From positions 183,048-225,827 of the forward strand of contig NZ_QBBX01000007.1 in NCBI RefSeq assembly GCF_003073175.1: 42,780 bases of DNA, read 5' to 3'. The notes below the pieces were generated by a model. That model was not told the origin of the DNA. It made no database searches and saw nothing but the letters and a program-made list of their open reading frames with translations. Source of the DNA: Peribacillus acanthi. GTDB taxonomy: Bacteria > Bacillota > Bacilli > Bacillales > DSM-1321. Of this stretch, positions 24,908 through 34,399 are shown in pieces. Within the stretch, counting starts at the first letter, position 1. Every line of letters begins with the position of its first letter. A program made the position numbers and the translations under genes.

Positions 24908-25930
24908 ATGATAATAGGTTTATTGGTAATCTTTATTCTTGTCTTAATATTGCCATTGACAGTAAGAGTGGTAGAGAGAAATCTTGAATTGTTCTTGTTT
25001 GTAATGGGATTATTTGCAGCTGTGATAAGTGGGGTGTTTAGCAGTTCATTATTTGTTAGAGCTGCAATTGATCCTATTAAAATTACGGTCGCTGTATTTG
25101 TGGCAGGACTATTGTTTAAATGGTTGCAGGACCCATTGGAGAGAACGATTACGGGTTTTAGTAGAGTTATACCTTTTAAATTATTTATTGCCTTTACTGT
25201 CATGTTTATAGGGTTAATTTCTAGTTTGATAACGGCAATTATTGCAGCGCTTGTTTTAGTAGTCGTGGTTTCAGCTCTAAAATTGGATCGAATATCTGAG
25301 ATCCGTTTTGTAGTTTTAACCTGCTTTTCAATTGGACTTGGAGCGGCGTTAACTCCAATAGGGGAACCACTTTCGACAATTGCGATAAGTAAACTGGATA
25401 AAGACTTTTTCTATCTATTGAGGTTAATTGGCAAAGAAGTAATGATAGCTCTAATTATTTTTGGTTTTTTTGCAGCAATACTTGTAAAACACCCCAACCG
25501 TGGAAAAGAGGTCATCCTTAAAGAGACAAGCAGTGAAAGTTATGAAGACATACTAGTCAGAGCTTTAAAGATATATTTCTTCGTAATGGGATTAACATTT
25601 CTAGGGGGGGCATTTGAACCGGTAATTAACCTATATTTTCTTGGATTATCACCTTCATTTTTATACTGGATTAATATCATTTCAGCAATACTGGACAATG
25701 CCACACTTGCTTCGGCAGAGATAAGCCCGATTATGGATAATTTTACGATTCGTTCTATTCTTTTAGGATTGCTGATTAGTGGCGGGATGTTGATACCTGG
25801 AAATATCCCGAATATAATAGCAGCTGGTAAATTACGAATCACAAGTAAAGAATGGGCATTCATTGGTGTCCCATTTGGACTATTTGTTATGATTGCATAC
25901 TATTTTGCTGTTTTTATCTTTTTACAATAG
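24908..25930 (+). CDS. DUF1646 family membrane protein (putative cation/permease)
   Basis: 340 residues with about ten hydrophobic segments. The arrangement, with polar motifs inside two halves (LGAALTPIGEPLSTIAISKL in the first and ISAILDNATLASAEISP then LISGGMLIPGNIPN in the second), matches DUF1646, a family related in design to ion/H+ antiporters. The substrate is unknown. The frame opens 31 codons upstream, but the site GGCAGGT before the ATG at 24908 and the hydrophobic start MIIGLLVIFIL place the start there. Single gene. Confidence 0.85.
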   Translation: MIIGLLVIFILVLILPLTVRVVERNLELFLFVMGLFAAVISGVFSSSLFVRAAIDPIKITVAVFVAGLLFKWLQDPLERTITGFSRVIPFKLFIAFTVMFIGLISSLITAIIAALVLVVVVSALKLDRISEIRFVVLTCFSIGLGAALTPIGEPLSTIAISKLDKDFFYLLRLIGKEVMIALIIFGFFAAILVKHPNRGKEVILKETSSESYEDILVRALKIYFFVMGLTFLGGAFEPVINLYFLGLSPSFLYWINIISAILDNATLASAEISPIMDNFTIRSILLGLLISGGMLIPGNIPNIIAAGKLRITSKEWAFIGVPFGLFVMIAYYFAVFIFLQ

Positions 25931-25937
25931 CACGAAA

Positions 25938-25973
25938 AAAGGGTAACTCAATGTTCAAATTGAGTTACCCTTT
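25938..25973. terminator. Bidirectional terminator between DUF1646 and gltA
   Basis: A perfect 14-bp stem (25938-25951 with 25960-25973) with an 8-nt loop, T-rich outside on both strands; serves both convergent genes. Confidence 0.9.
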
Positions 25974-26021
25974 CTCGAGAATTGAATGATTCTTCTTTTT
26001 AAAAATGGTTTTCGCTTTAGA

Positions 26022-29000
26022 TTATTCTGTAGAAACAGCTGGATCAGCTTGTTCTTTAACTGGAACAATTTGAACAAAATGTTCTTTTACATTACTTAAG
26101 AGAGCTTCGAGTTCCATTGCTTCCTCTTTTTGCTGCACCTTTAATAGTTCTGTATACTTTCCTAGAAGCTCTTGAACATCGTGTATTCCTTGTTCAGATA
26201 GTGGCTGGACAGAAACCTTTGCACCCTTTGCTATGCGTTTAATGATGGCTTCTTTCGTGTATCCGAGTTCGGGTTGTTGACGCACATAGATAACGCCGCC
26301 AGTCATTCCTGCGCATGCCCAAGGTCCGATATCTCCAAGTACCAACCCTCTTCCATTTGTCATATATTCAAAAGCAAACCCTTTAATATTAGATTGGATA
26401 CCTAGATTTCCAGGTTCTGTTTTAGGAATAGGGCGTTTCAGTTTTCCGCCAATAATCATATCCGCACCAGATAATCGTATACCGGCACGTGCATCTGCAT
26501 CTCCTTGTGCAACGAGTAATCCCTTTTGTGCACCATATCCGAAACCTTTCCCTACAGAGCCGTTATAAAAATGCCCATCTTTCCCTTTTGATTTTAAAAT
26601 CAGGATTTGCCCACCAAAGGAAGTTTTTCCGATTCCATCCTGAGCTCCGCCATTTACTTCAATATCAATACCGCTACTATTATATGCCCCCAACCCATTA
26701 CCAGGGATTGAGCCATTCTTATAAGTTAGCTTAACAGGGGCAAGAGAGGTATAAGAACCATCAAGACGTCCTCTTACCCTATGGCACGACACTCGACTTC
26801 CAAGCACTCGCTGTTCTGAAGTGATGGAGCTATATTCCCTTGACGATTGTAGTTCATCCACTCTGGAATCTAAATACTCGGCACCAACTGCAACTTGCAA
26901 GGAAGTGTTATCCAGGGTTGCTGCGGCTTCTTTATGAGTGAATTGTCCAATTTCTAAGGTTTTGAGCAAGTAGGTTAAATCTAGCTGATCTTTGCCTTTT
27001 ACTTGCTGAAGTAAATCAGATCGGCCAACTAAATCTTGCAAATTCTTTGCCCCTAATGATGCAGTTAAGGCTTTTAGTTCATTCCCGAAAGATGTAAATA
27101 GATTTTTAAGTCCTAGCACGGCAGAATCGAATTTCCTAGGAACAAAACGGCGCAGTCCATGTTCTTTTGCTTGTGCTTCTGTTTCGATTTGGGTAGCAAT
27201 TCCGACATGACAAGTATCTAAATGACAGCCGCGACAAGTTGTACAGCCGACAGCAATCATGGATAATGTACCGAATCCAACTCGATTGGCTCCTAATAGC
27301 ATAATCTTCATGACATCGAGGGCACTCTTGATCCCACCGTCAGCCCATAATTCTACTCCATCACGAAGACCAGCTTCAAGTAATGCATTGTGGGCTGCTT
27401 TCACACCTATTTCTGCAGGAAGTCCTACATGTTGCAGAGCATGTATTCTAGCAGCACCAGTGCCTCCGTCAAAACCGGATAGTGTGATCATGTCAGCGCC
27501 TGCTTTAGCGATTCCAACTGCAATCGTTCCAATATTCGGAACGATTGGAACTTTTACCGCTACTTTAGCTTTGTCATTTGCTGTCTTTAGCTCATGAATC
27601 ATTTGAGCTAAATCTTCTATTGAATAGATATCATGATTATTTGAAGGAGAAATTAAGTCAGAGCCTTTCGTAGCGTTACGAGCCTCTGCTATTTTGGCAG
27701 TTACTTTAGATCCTGGTAAATGTCCACCTTCTCCTGGTTTTGCTCCTTGGCCAATTTTGATTTCTAATAGATTAGAAGAATTCAATAGCTCAGCGTTCAC
27801 CCCGAAACGTCCGGAAGCCACCTGTTGTCCTCGAGTGCGGGGGTACTTTCCGAGCATATCTTTGATTTCTCCACCTTCTCCATTTAGGCTTATCATATTC
27901 AACTGATCAGCTGCCTCTGCATATGCCCGAAATGCTATTTCGTTCTGTGATCCAAAAGACATGGAAGCGATAACGAATGGAAGGTCGTGCTCGCCAACAC
28001 CAATAGAAACATCATTAGGTGAAAGAGGATGGTTTGCTGTTTTCAATGAAGTTAAATGACGAATTGTTGTTGGATTAGCTTGTTCCTGCTCTGAAATTTT
28101 ATCTTTATAGGCAGTGTAGTCTCCAGTTGTAGCGACTTCACCAATGGCTTTCCAAATGCGTGGAAACAGATGAAATGTCTTTCCGACGCGTTCCTGTTCA
28201 TTATAAAAATCTATAGCACGTTGTTTGGCATCTTCCTTCATTGCGTCAAACCCATTTGCTAATTTTTCTGAACCGAAGAAATTCACAATTTTTAAATAGG
28301 ATGCAACTTCTTCGTTCAATCCGATGCTGGAAAATAATCGCCCATAACCTCTTAATTCATGTATCCCGATTGTCGATATGACTTTTTCTAATCCTTTAGT
28401 TAAGGCGTTATAAAGATTTAGAACGGGACTGATAGATTTGTCCGATACAGATAAAAACATATAATATGGACTGATTATATCTGCACCAAGGCCATAGGCC
28501 GTAATGAAATCGTGCAATGAACGAATGGCTGCTGAACGAAGTAGGAGGGAGCCTTCACGACGTACTCCGGCTTCTACTAAAGCTTGATCGATTGAAGATA
28601 CAACTACATGTGGATCTAACCAAAGGTGGTTATCTTGATGAGCCTTTGCATCATCAAGAACAAGTAGGGTTTTGCCTTTTTGGATAGCATTTACTGCTTC
28701 AATTGATAATCTTGCAAGTGCATCCTTGATAGTTTCCTCATCTCTAAATGTTGTATCAATAAAATGAACTAACTGTTTTTCTTGATAATGATGAATAAGT
28801 TGGTCATAGCTTACTTGATTCAGAGATTTCGAACACTCATACCCAACCTGACCTTCTACTAATATCGGTGATAAAAGTTCGGTCACTACCGAATGTTTTT
28901 CTCTTTGTATAAGCGATGGTCTTTTTCCGATGATGACCCTTGTTGAAAAATGTTCGGTTTCTCGATCGCGATCGATTGCTGGATTCGTAACGACTGCTAC

Positions 29001-30491
29001 ACTTTCTTTTATGAAATCGGCAATGTTCTTTCGTTCTGGATTCAGTGCCGCAAGCGGAGCATCATGTCCAAGGGAGCGAATAGGCTCAATCCCTTTTTCA
29101 GCCATTTGCTCCACTAGTTGAACATGGTCTCTTTCCCAACCGAATGCTTTATATTGACCGGTGTGTATCTTAGCAGGATGGGTGACGGTAATCATTTTTT
29201 CTAACGTAAGTGGATTTAATCTGTTATGGATTTGCTCAAGATCAAATCGATCATTAAAACGGCTATAAACTATTTCTTGGTATTGATGATAATCGTATAG
29301 TTCAATTTCATCTCCGTTCCATTTCAATCCTATTTTTTCTCCAGGACCAAGTGGTTTTGGATCTCCAGTATATTCAGAGGAAGGGATGATGCCCGGTTCG
29401 GAGGAGAATATATAGGACGTTTCAATGTCTAATTTCCATAATGGACGCAGGCCCAAGGCATCGACAGAAAATACTGCCTCTTCCCCAAACCGTGAAACGA
29501 TACCAGCAGGACCTTGAGAGAAATGGCCCCAAGCTTCACGAATCAAAGTATAAACATCTTTTAAGTGATTTGGATAAAGCTTTATTTCATTAATAATAGG
29601 TGGAAAAACCACATCCATTGCCTCGAAAAGTGAAAATCCATGTCGGCATATTAATGTTTCAATAGTTCTGCTTAAATCCTGAGAGTCACTTCCGTCTTTT
29701 ACAAGAGGTACCCCAATTAACTTTGCTTCATCCCGTAGTTTTGAAATAGTGTTAATTTCTCCATTATGTCCAAGAACACTAAATGGTTGAACACGGAAAA
29801 AAGAAGAAAGGGTATTCGTTGAATAACGATTATGACCAAGTGTCATGGTAGAAGCCACAAGTGGATCAGCAAGGTCCTGATAGTATTTAGGTAAAATATC
29901 ACCTGCACCCATAACTTTGTAAACAGCATGGTGTTGGCTTAAAGAAGCAACATGGATATAGTCATTTTCTTCAATTTTATGGAGCGACTCAAAAACTCTT
30001 TTTGACAAGGAACCTTGACTTGGTTCATTACCTAAAAAGGCGATTTGCCAGAATAGAGGATTCTCTTGAAATGCTATTGGACCAAGTGCCGTTGATTGAT
30101 GAACAGAGTCGTTTTCGTAAATTAGTGAGAATCCATTTTGCTGAAGAATGTCTTTAATGTAAGTTTGTAACTTCTCAGGCTCCTCTTTTTTACTTAAGAA
30201 AAAATGGCCAACGACAAATTGTGAATGCTCTGCTTGTTCAGGATTGATCCCTTTTTCATGTAGTTTCTTTTTCCACAGATTTCTTGGTATATCAATATGA
30301 ATTCCAACTCCATCTCCCTCACCATTAATGAAACCTGCGCGATGGTTCATCTTCACAAGGGCATCAATGCAGGAATAAATGTTTTCACGAGTAGGTATTT
30401 TCTTCTTTTCAATGCAAGCGACAATGCCGCAAGCATCATGTTCTTGTCTGTGGAACTCTTTAAATAGACTTGGACTCCATTGTGGACTCAT
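26022..30491 (-). CDS. gltA: Glutamate synthase large subunit
   Basis: 1489 residues. It moves the amide of glutamine to 2-oxoglutarate, giving two glutamates. The N-terminal glutamine amidotransferase domain starts with the nucleophile Cys21 in HDACGI, after a 20-residue propeptide. The central domain is followed by the FMN-binding synthase domain (GGTGAARI, about residue 1010), the 3Fe-4S cysteines in CTTCRGCHLDTC (about 1084; C-x5-C-x4-C plus one extra Cys), and the C-terminal GXGXG beta-helix domain (about 1240-1420). It resembles the single-chain form found in B. cereus-type genomes (from memory). No small subunit gene lies in the window, so the electron donor may be ferredoxin or a subunit encoded elsewhere. 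The start is unusual (see 30488-30536). Confidence 0.95.
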   Translation of the reverse strand: MSPQWSPSLFKEFHRQEHDACGIVACIEKKKIPTRENIYSCIDALVKMNHRAGFINGEGDGVGIHIDIPRNLWKKKLHEKGINPEQAEHSQFVVGHFFLSKKEEPEKLQTYIKDILQQNGFSLIYENDSVHQSTALGPIAFQENPLFWQIAFLGNEPSQGSLSKRVFESLHKIEENDYIHVASLSQHHAVYKVMGAGDILPKYYQDLADPLVASTMTLGHNRYSTNTLSSFFRVQPFSVLGHNGEINTISKLRDEAKLIGVPLVKDGSDSQDLSRTIETLICRHGFSLFEAMDVVFPPIINEIKLYPNHLKDVYTLIREAWGHFSQGPAGIVSRFGEEAVFSVDALGLRPLWKLDIETSYIFSSEPGIIPSSEYTGDPKPLGPGEKIGLKWNGDEIELYDYHQYQEIVYSRFNDRFDLEQIHNRLNPLTLEKMITVTHPAKIHTGQYKAFGWERDHVQLVEQMAEKGIEPIRSLGHDAPLAALNPERKNIADFIKESVAVVTNPAIDRDRETEHFSTRVIIGKRPSLIQREKHSVVTELLSPILVEGQVGYECSKSLNQVSYDQLIHHYQEKQLVHFIDTTFRDEETIKDALARLSIEAVNAIQKGKTLLVLDDAKAHQDNHLWLDPHVVVSSIDQALVEAGVRREGSLLLRSAAIRSLHDFITAYGLGADIISPYYMFLSVSDKSISPVLNLYNALTKGLEKVISTIGIHELRGYGRLFSSIGLNEEVASYLKIVNFFGSEKLANGFDAMKEDAKQRAIDFYNEQERVGKTFHLFPRIWKAIGEVATTGDYTAYKDKISEQEQANPTTIRHLTSLKTANHPLSPNDVSIGVGEHDLPFVIASMSFGSQNEIAFRAYAEAADQLNMISLNGEGGEIKDMLGKYPRTRGQQVASGRFGVNAELLNSSNLLEIKIGQGAKPGEGGHLPGSKVTAKIAEARNATKGSDLISPSNNHDIYSIEDLAQMIHELKTANDKAKVAVKVPIVPNIGTIAVGIAKAGADMITLSGFDGGTGAARIHALQHVGLPAEIGVKAAHNALLEAGLRDGVELWADGGIKSALDVMKIMLLGANRVGFGTLSMIAVGCTTCRGCHLDTCHVGIATQIETEAQAKEHGLRRFVPRKFDSAVLGLKNLFTSFGNELKALTASLGAKNLQDLVGRSDLLQQVKGKDQLDLTYLLKTLEIGQFTHKEAAATLDNTSLQVAVGAEYLDSRVDELQSSREYSSITSEQRVLGSRVSCHRVRGRLDGSYTSLAPVKLTYKNGSIPGNGLGAYNSSGIDIEVNGGAQDGIGKTSFGGQILILKSKGKDGHFYNGSVGKGFGYGAQKGLLVAQGDADARAGIRLSGADMIIGGKLKRPIPKTEPGNLGIQSNIKGFAFEYMTNGRGLVLGDIGPWACAGMTGGVIYVRQQPELGYTKEAIIKRIAKGAKVSVQPLSEQGIHDVQELLGKYTELLKVQQKEEAMELEALLSNVKEHFVQIVPVKEQADPAVSTE

Positions 30492-30536
30492 TGTTTCGGC
30501 ATGATAGGAATAAACCTATAACTGCCTTCACCTCCT
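30488..30536 (-). promoter_or_regulatory. gltA translation start region with upstream mini-ORF
   Basis: On the minus strand a perfect AGGAGG (30536-30531) lies 39 nt before the gltA ATG (30491), and no other ribosome binding site is seen. Between them is a small hairpin (arms 30515-30519 and 30504-30508) and a 4-codon ORF MPKQ (30502-30488) whose TGA overlaps the gltA ATG as ATGA. With the hairpin folded, the AGGAGG comes to about 12 nt from the mini-ORF ATG. A TAG in the gltA frame upstream rules out an earlier gltA start. Confidence 0.5.
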
Positions 30537-30592
30537 AGGAAAATATCATTATGAAGAAATGAAAATATTACTTGTACTTTAAGCAAGAATAA

Positions 30593-30700
30593 ATTGGCAG
30601 CGATGATATAACTCGACGAAGTGGCCAATTTCAGGAATAAAGTATGAGTGCAGCTAGGAAATCGCCTGCTCTTAGGCTTGGCGCTAGCCAAGTTTTCTAA
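30593..30700. repeat. Dispersed repeat, family 2, copy B
   Basis: Begins ATTGGCAG (30594-30601 region) and contains GAAGTGGCCAATTTCAGGA, ATAAAGTATGAGTGCAGCT and the end CAAGTTTTCTAA. A hairpin CTTGGC (30677-30682) / GCCAAG (30687-30692) followed by TTTTCT looks like a small terminator. It is the best preserved copy and sits about 100 bp upstream of gltA. Confidence 0.75.
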
Positions 30701-30846
30701 TTCTAATGTGGATTTTAAAATAATTTAAGAGTCGTCATTGGGAGTGAGATAGGCAACTCATGTATCGTGCAACATAGTAACGCTGTGAAGAAATAAAGGG
30801 TAAGGATATAAGAATCCCTAAAAATAAAAAAGGGGTGGACAAATTG

Positions 30847-30864
30847 AAATAATTATAATTATTT
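30847..30864. promoter_or_regulatory. Perfect 18-bp AT palindrome upstream of gltA
   Basis: AAATAATTATAATTATTT reads the same on both strands. It contains TTATAATTATT, which matches the first 11 positions of the Per-box consensus TTATAATNATTATAA, and a TATAAT hexamer on the minus strand that might serve as the gltA -10 box. No clear -35 is visible. It lies in the 554-bp gap between hemL and gltA. Confidence 0.35.
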
Positions 30865-30999
30865 GACTAATGAATTTATATTATCATCAAAAAATTCAGA
30901 AATCAATTATTTATACGGTAATATGGATAAAAAGAACCAGATGTGAATGAGTTAAAAAGCTTTATTGAAAGCGTTTTTATGCGATTATATAAAGAAAAA

Positions 31000-31022
31000 C
31001 CCCCGAAAATTGATCTCGGGAG
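31000..31022 (-). terminator. Terminator of hemL
   Basis: On the minus strand the arms TCCCGA and TCGGGG flank a 9-nt loop and are followed by GTTTTTCTTT. The stem core is CCCGA/TCGGG (31002-31006, 31016-31020). Confidence 0.8.
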
Positions 31023-31045
31023 TGAATGGAAAATGTATAAAAATA

Positions 31046-32338
31046 CTATTTTTGAAGTTGTGAAAAAGCAAAATCTACAGCTGTTAGAGTTTCCTTGATA
31101 TCCTCTTCGGTATGAGAAACCGTTAAAAACCATGCTTCGTATTTGGAAGGAGCTAAATTTATCCCTTGATGAAGCATCAATTTAAAGAACTTAGCGAACA
31201 TTTCACCATCTGTATTTTCAGCTTGTTCATAGTTTTCGACTTTCTCTGTCGTGAAATAAAGGGTTAATGCACCTTTTAAGCGATTGATCGATATTGGCAT
31301 ATTGTATTTCTTAGCCGATTCAAGAATCCCTTTTTCTAGAATAGCACCTAAACGATTGAGTTCCTCATAAACTCCTTCTTGTTTCAATACCTCCAGGCAC
31401 GCAATGCCGGATAAAATCGATGCAGGGTTTCCTGCCATTGTTCCAGCCTGATAGGCAGGACCAAGCGGTGCCACTTTTTCCATGATTTCTTTTTTTCCGC
31501 CGTATGCCCCAATCGGTAGTCCGCCACCGATGATTTTTCCTAGGGCGGTCAAATCAGGAGTGACGCCGAGTAAATCTTGAGCACCGCCATACATAAAACG
31601 GAACGCTGTGATAACCTCATCGTAAATGACTAATGCTCCCGCTTGATGCGTTAATTCATTGATTGCTTCAAGGAAACCAGGCTTTGGTTCAACGATTCCG
31701 AAGTTCCCGACAATAGGTTCCACTAGAACAGCTGCGACCTCATGGCCCCATTTTTCTAATGCTTCTTTAAAAGGCTCAATGTCATTAAATGGAACGGTAA
31801 TCACTTCATTTGCAATGCTCTTTGGAACACCTGCAGAATCAGGAATACCAAGTGTAGAAGGACCAGATCCCGCAGCTACTAACACTAAATCAGAATGACC
31901 ATGGTAGCATCCTGCGAACTTGATGATTTTGTCACGTCCTGTATAGGCACGTGCAACACGAATGGTTGTCATAACTGCTTCTGTTCCTGAATTGACGAAT
32001 CGAACTTTATCTAATGAGTGAATGGCCTCTTTTAACATTTTGGCAAATTTCACTTCGTGTGGAGTAGGAGTTCCATAAAGAACTCCGTTTTCGGCAGCCG
32101 TTGTGATCGCTTCCGTAATGTGTGGATGAGCATGTCCTGTGATGATTGGACCGTATGCGGCTAGATAGTCTATGTATTTATTGCCATCAACATCCCAGAA
32201 ATATGCTCCTTTCGCACGTTCCATCGTAACAGGAGCGCCACCACCTACTGCTTTATAAGAACGCGAAGGGCTGTTCACGCCACCGACAATATGTTCAAGA
32301 GCTTCTGTGTGCAAAGCTTCTGATTTAGAAAAGTTCAT
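31046..32338 (-). CDS. hemL: Glutamate-1-semialdehyde 2,1-aminomutase
   Basis: 430 residues. A PLP enzyme of the C5 pathway that converts glutamate-1-semialdehyde to 5-aminolevulinate for heme and other tetrapyrroles. Features: the N-terminal [24 protein letters not shown] (118-130), the Asp in [11 protein letters not shown], and the PLP lysine K268 in [11 protein letters not shown]. It begins behind GGAGGCA. In B. subtilis the gene here (gsaB) is a second copy beside the hemL of the hem operon; whether this genome has another cannot be seen. Confidence 0.96.
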   Translation of the reverse strand: MNFSKSEALHTEALEHIVGGVNSPSRSYKAVGGGAPVTMERAKGAYFWDVDGNKYIDYLAAYGPIITGHAHPHITEAITTAAENGVLYGTPTPHEVKFAKMLKEAIHSLDKVRFVNSGTEAVMTTIRVARAYTGRDKIIKFAGCYHGHSDLVLVAAGSGPSTLGIPDSAGVPKSIANEVITVPFNDIEPFKEALEKWGHEVAAVLVEPIVGNFGIVEPKPGFLEAINELTHQAGALVIYDEVITAFRFMYGGAQDLLGVTPDLTALGKIIGGGLPIGAYGGKKEIMEKVAPLGPAYQAGTMAGNPASILSGIACLEVLKQEGVYEELNRLGAILEKGILESAKKYNMPISINRLKGALTLYFTTEKVENYEQAENTDGEMFAKFFKLMLHQGINLAPSKYEAWFLTVSHTEEDIKETLTAVDFAFSQLQK

Positions 32339-32591
32339 ATGTAATTGCCTCCTAAAATGTGTTGCTTTAACTGCATCTATTCTAGCATTAAACCACTAAA
32401 ACTAAAAAATATAAAAGGGTAGTCTAGAAAGAAATAGATTGTTCACAAATCATGCAAACTAACTAAAATGCTATCGGCTTGTACATTTCCGGGAATATCA
32501 GAGTTAAAGGTAGATGCCTTTTCTGTTGTTTTGATGGAATGGAAAGGATACACTATTTGTTTGGACAGTTTAGAGAAAGAGGGGTTATTAC

Positions 32592-33602
32592 TTGGAAACA
32601 ACTGCAATAGAAGTTCAACATCTGAAGAAAGAATTTAAGGCGTTTTCAAGCCGATCTGGACTAAAAGGTGCATTTCGTGACTTGTTTACTCGTAACTATA
32701 AAATCGTTCCCGCTGTTAATGATATTAGCTTTACAGTAAAAAAAGGTGAGATGGTTGCTTATATCGGAGAAAATGGAGCTGGTAAATCAACTACTATAAA
32801 AATGCTTACAGGAATTCTAACTCCAACTGAAGGTCATGTCGTGGTGAATGGAATGAACCCCCATAAGGAACGAGAAAAATTCACCAATACCATTGGAGTA
32901 GTGTTTGGTCAACGTTCTCAGTTATGGTGGGATATTGCGGTACAAGAATCTTTTAGGCTACTAAAAAAAGTTTATAAAGTACCGGATGAACAATATGAGG
33001 AGCATATGAACTATATTATTGACACACTAGACCTTGCACCACTTTTGGACAAGCCTGTTCGGAAGCTTTCGCTAGGTCAAAGAATGCGCTGTGAGTTAGC
33101 TGCTGCTTTAATTCATAATCCTCCATTGTTATTTTTGGATGAGCCGACAATAGGTCTCGATGTATTGGTGAAAATGAAAATTCGACAATTCTTAAAGGAA
33201 ATCAATGAGAAATATCAGACAACCATCCTTTTGACTACTCATGATTTAGGGGACATTGAGGCTTTATGTGAGCGTGTAATCATGCTGGATGAAGGGAAAA
33301 TTATCTATGATGGCAGCCTACAAAGTCTTAAAAGCCATTGGGCTGATGAAAAGGAAATACACGTGCAATTTATTAAAACTACCACTATTCAACAGCTTCA
33401 AAACATTTCTCTTCCCTTTAAGGTCCGTTGGGAAGTAGATGAAAAGAATCAAGGTTTTATTGCTTATATGGCTGATCAGGAAGACCAAATTTCAACATTC
33501 ATTTCTGCACTTGTTGCTGCTCATAAAATAAAGGATATCAAGATTCAGGAAACAGCTACTGAAGAAATTATTCGTAACATCTATGAAAAAGGGATGAGTT
33601 AG
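32592..33602 (+). CDS. ABC transporter ATP-binding protein (ABC-2 type, COG4586-like)
   Basis: 336 residues from a TTG start behind AGAGGGG. Walker A GENGAGKST, the signature LSLGQRMRCELA (less common than LSGGQ but typical for this group), and Walker B LLFLDEPTIGLD. The C-terminal ~90 residues beyond the ATPase core form a regulatory-type domain. The N-terminal FKAFSSRSGLKGAFRDLFTRNYK segment identifies the subgroup that works with two ABC-2 permeases. The substrate is unknown. First of three genes separated by 2-3 bp, so one operon. Confidence 0.92.
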   Translation: METTAIEVQHLKKEFKAFSSRSGLKGAFRDLFTRNYKIVPAVNDISFTVKKGEMVAYIGENGAGKSTTIKMLTGILTPTEGHVVVNGMNPHKEREKFTNTIGVVFGQRSQLWWDIAVQESFRLLKKVYKVPDEQYEEHMNYIIDTLDLAPLLDKPVRKLSLGQRMRCELAAALIHNPPLLFLDEPTIGLDVLVKMKIRQFLKEINEKYQTTILLTTHDLGDIEALCERVIMLDEGKIIYDGSLQSLKSHWADEKEIHVQFIKTTTIQQLQNISLPFKVRWEVDEKNQGFIAYMADQEDQISTFISALVAAHKIKDIKIQETATEEIIRNIYEKGMS

Positions 33603-33605
33603 AAG

Positions 33606-34397
33606 ATGGATAAATATATGGAAATGGTCCGGATTCGTTTTTTGATGATGCTGGCATATCGGACAAATTATTACACTGGCATCCTCATTTATAGCATAAA
33701 TATTGGGGCATATTATTTTCTTTGGAATGCCATTTATGGGGGGAAAGAAACGATTCAAGGATTGACGGCTGTACAAATGACTACCTATGTAGCGCTCGGT
33801 TGGATGGCACGTGCCTTTTACTTTAACAATATAGACCGAGAAATGGCGGCTGAAATTAAGCAAGGAAAGGTCGCTATTGAATTAATTAGACCTTATAGCT
33901 ATTTAGGTATGAAAACGATGCAAGGTTTAGGCGAAGGGATTTTCCGATTATTATTCTTCTCGGTTCCTGGTATGGTGATCGTGTCATTGTTATTTCCTGT
34001 GCAGATTTCAGCCAATCCTTCTACTTGGGGATTATTCGCGATATCTATTACATTAAGCTTTTTGATTAATACAGAAATCAACTTACTAATGGGAATAACA
34101 ACATTCTTCTTTTTTAATAACGATGGCATCATACGTGCAAAGCGTGTATTAATAGATTTGTTTTCAGGTCTATTATTGCCACTTAGTCTGTTTCCCTTAT
34201 GGGCTCAAGACATCATGAAATACCTTCCATTCCAAGGGATTTCCTATATTCCAAGCATGATTTTTACGGAGGGGTTTTCTGGGAACGAAATGACTCAAGC
34301 TTTACTTCAACAAGGGATATGGACAGTCGTGCTCTGGATTCCGATACAAGTGCTCTGGATTTATGCAAAAAAACAGCTTGTCATCCAGGGAGGTTAA
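33606..34397 (+). CDS. ABC-2 type permease (COG4587-like)
   Basis: 263 residues with six hydrophobic segments; partner of the preceding ATPase. The N-terminal MDKYMEMVRIRFLMMLAYRTNYYTG is the usual cytoplasmic lead-in of this family. It begins 3 bp after the ATPase stop. Its end overlaps the ribosome binding site (GGAGG) of the next gene. Substrate unknown. Confidence 0.9.
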   Translation: MDKYMEMVRIRFLMMLAYRTNYYTGILIYSINIGAYYFLWNAIYGGKETIQGLTAVQMTTYVALGWMARAFYFNNIDREMAAEIKQGKVAIELIRPYSYLGMKTMQGLGEGIFRLLFFSVPGMVIVSLLFPVQISANPSTWGLFAISITLSFLINTEINLLMGITTFFFFNNDGIIRAKRVLIDLFSGLLLPLSLFPLWAQDIMKYLPFQGISYIPSMIFTEGFSGNEMTQALLQQGIWTVVLWIPIQVLWIYAKKQLVIQGG

Positions 34398-34399
34398 CT

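Noticed and set aside
30933-31101. Plus-strand open frame running into the hemL 3' end
   Set aside because: About 55 codons with no ribosome binding site; it crosses the hemL terminator and the end of hemL on the other strand. Likely chance.
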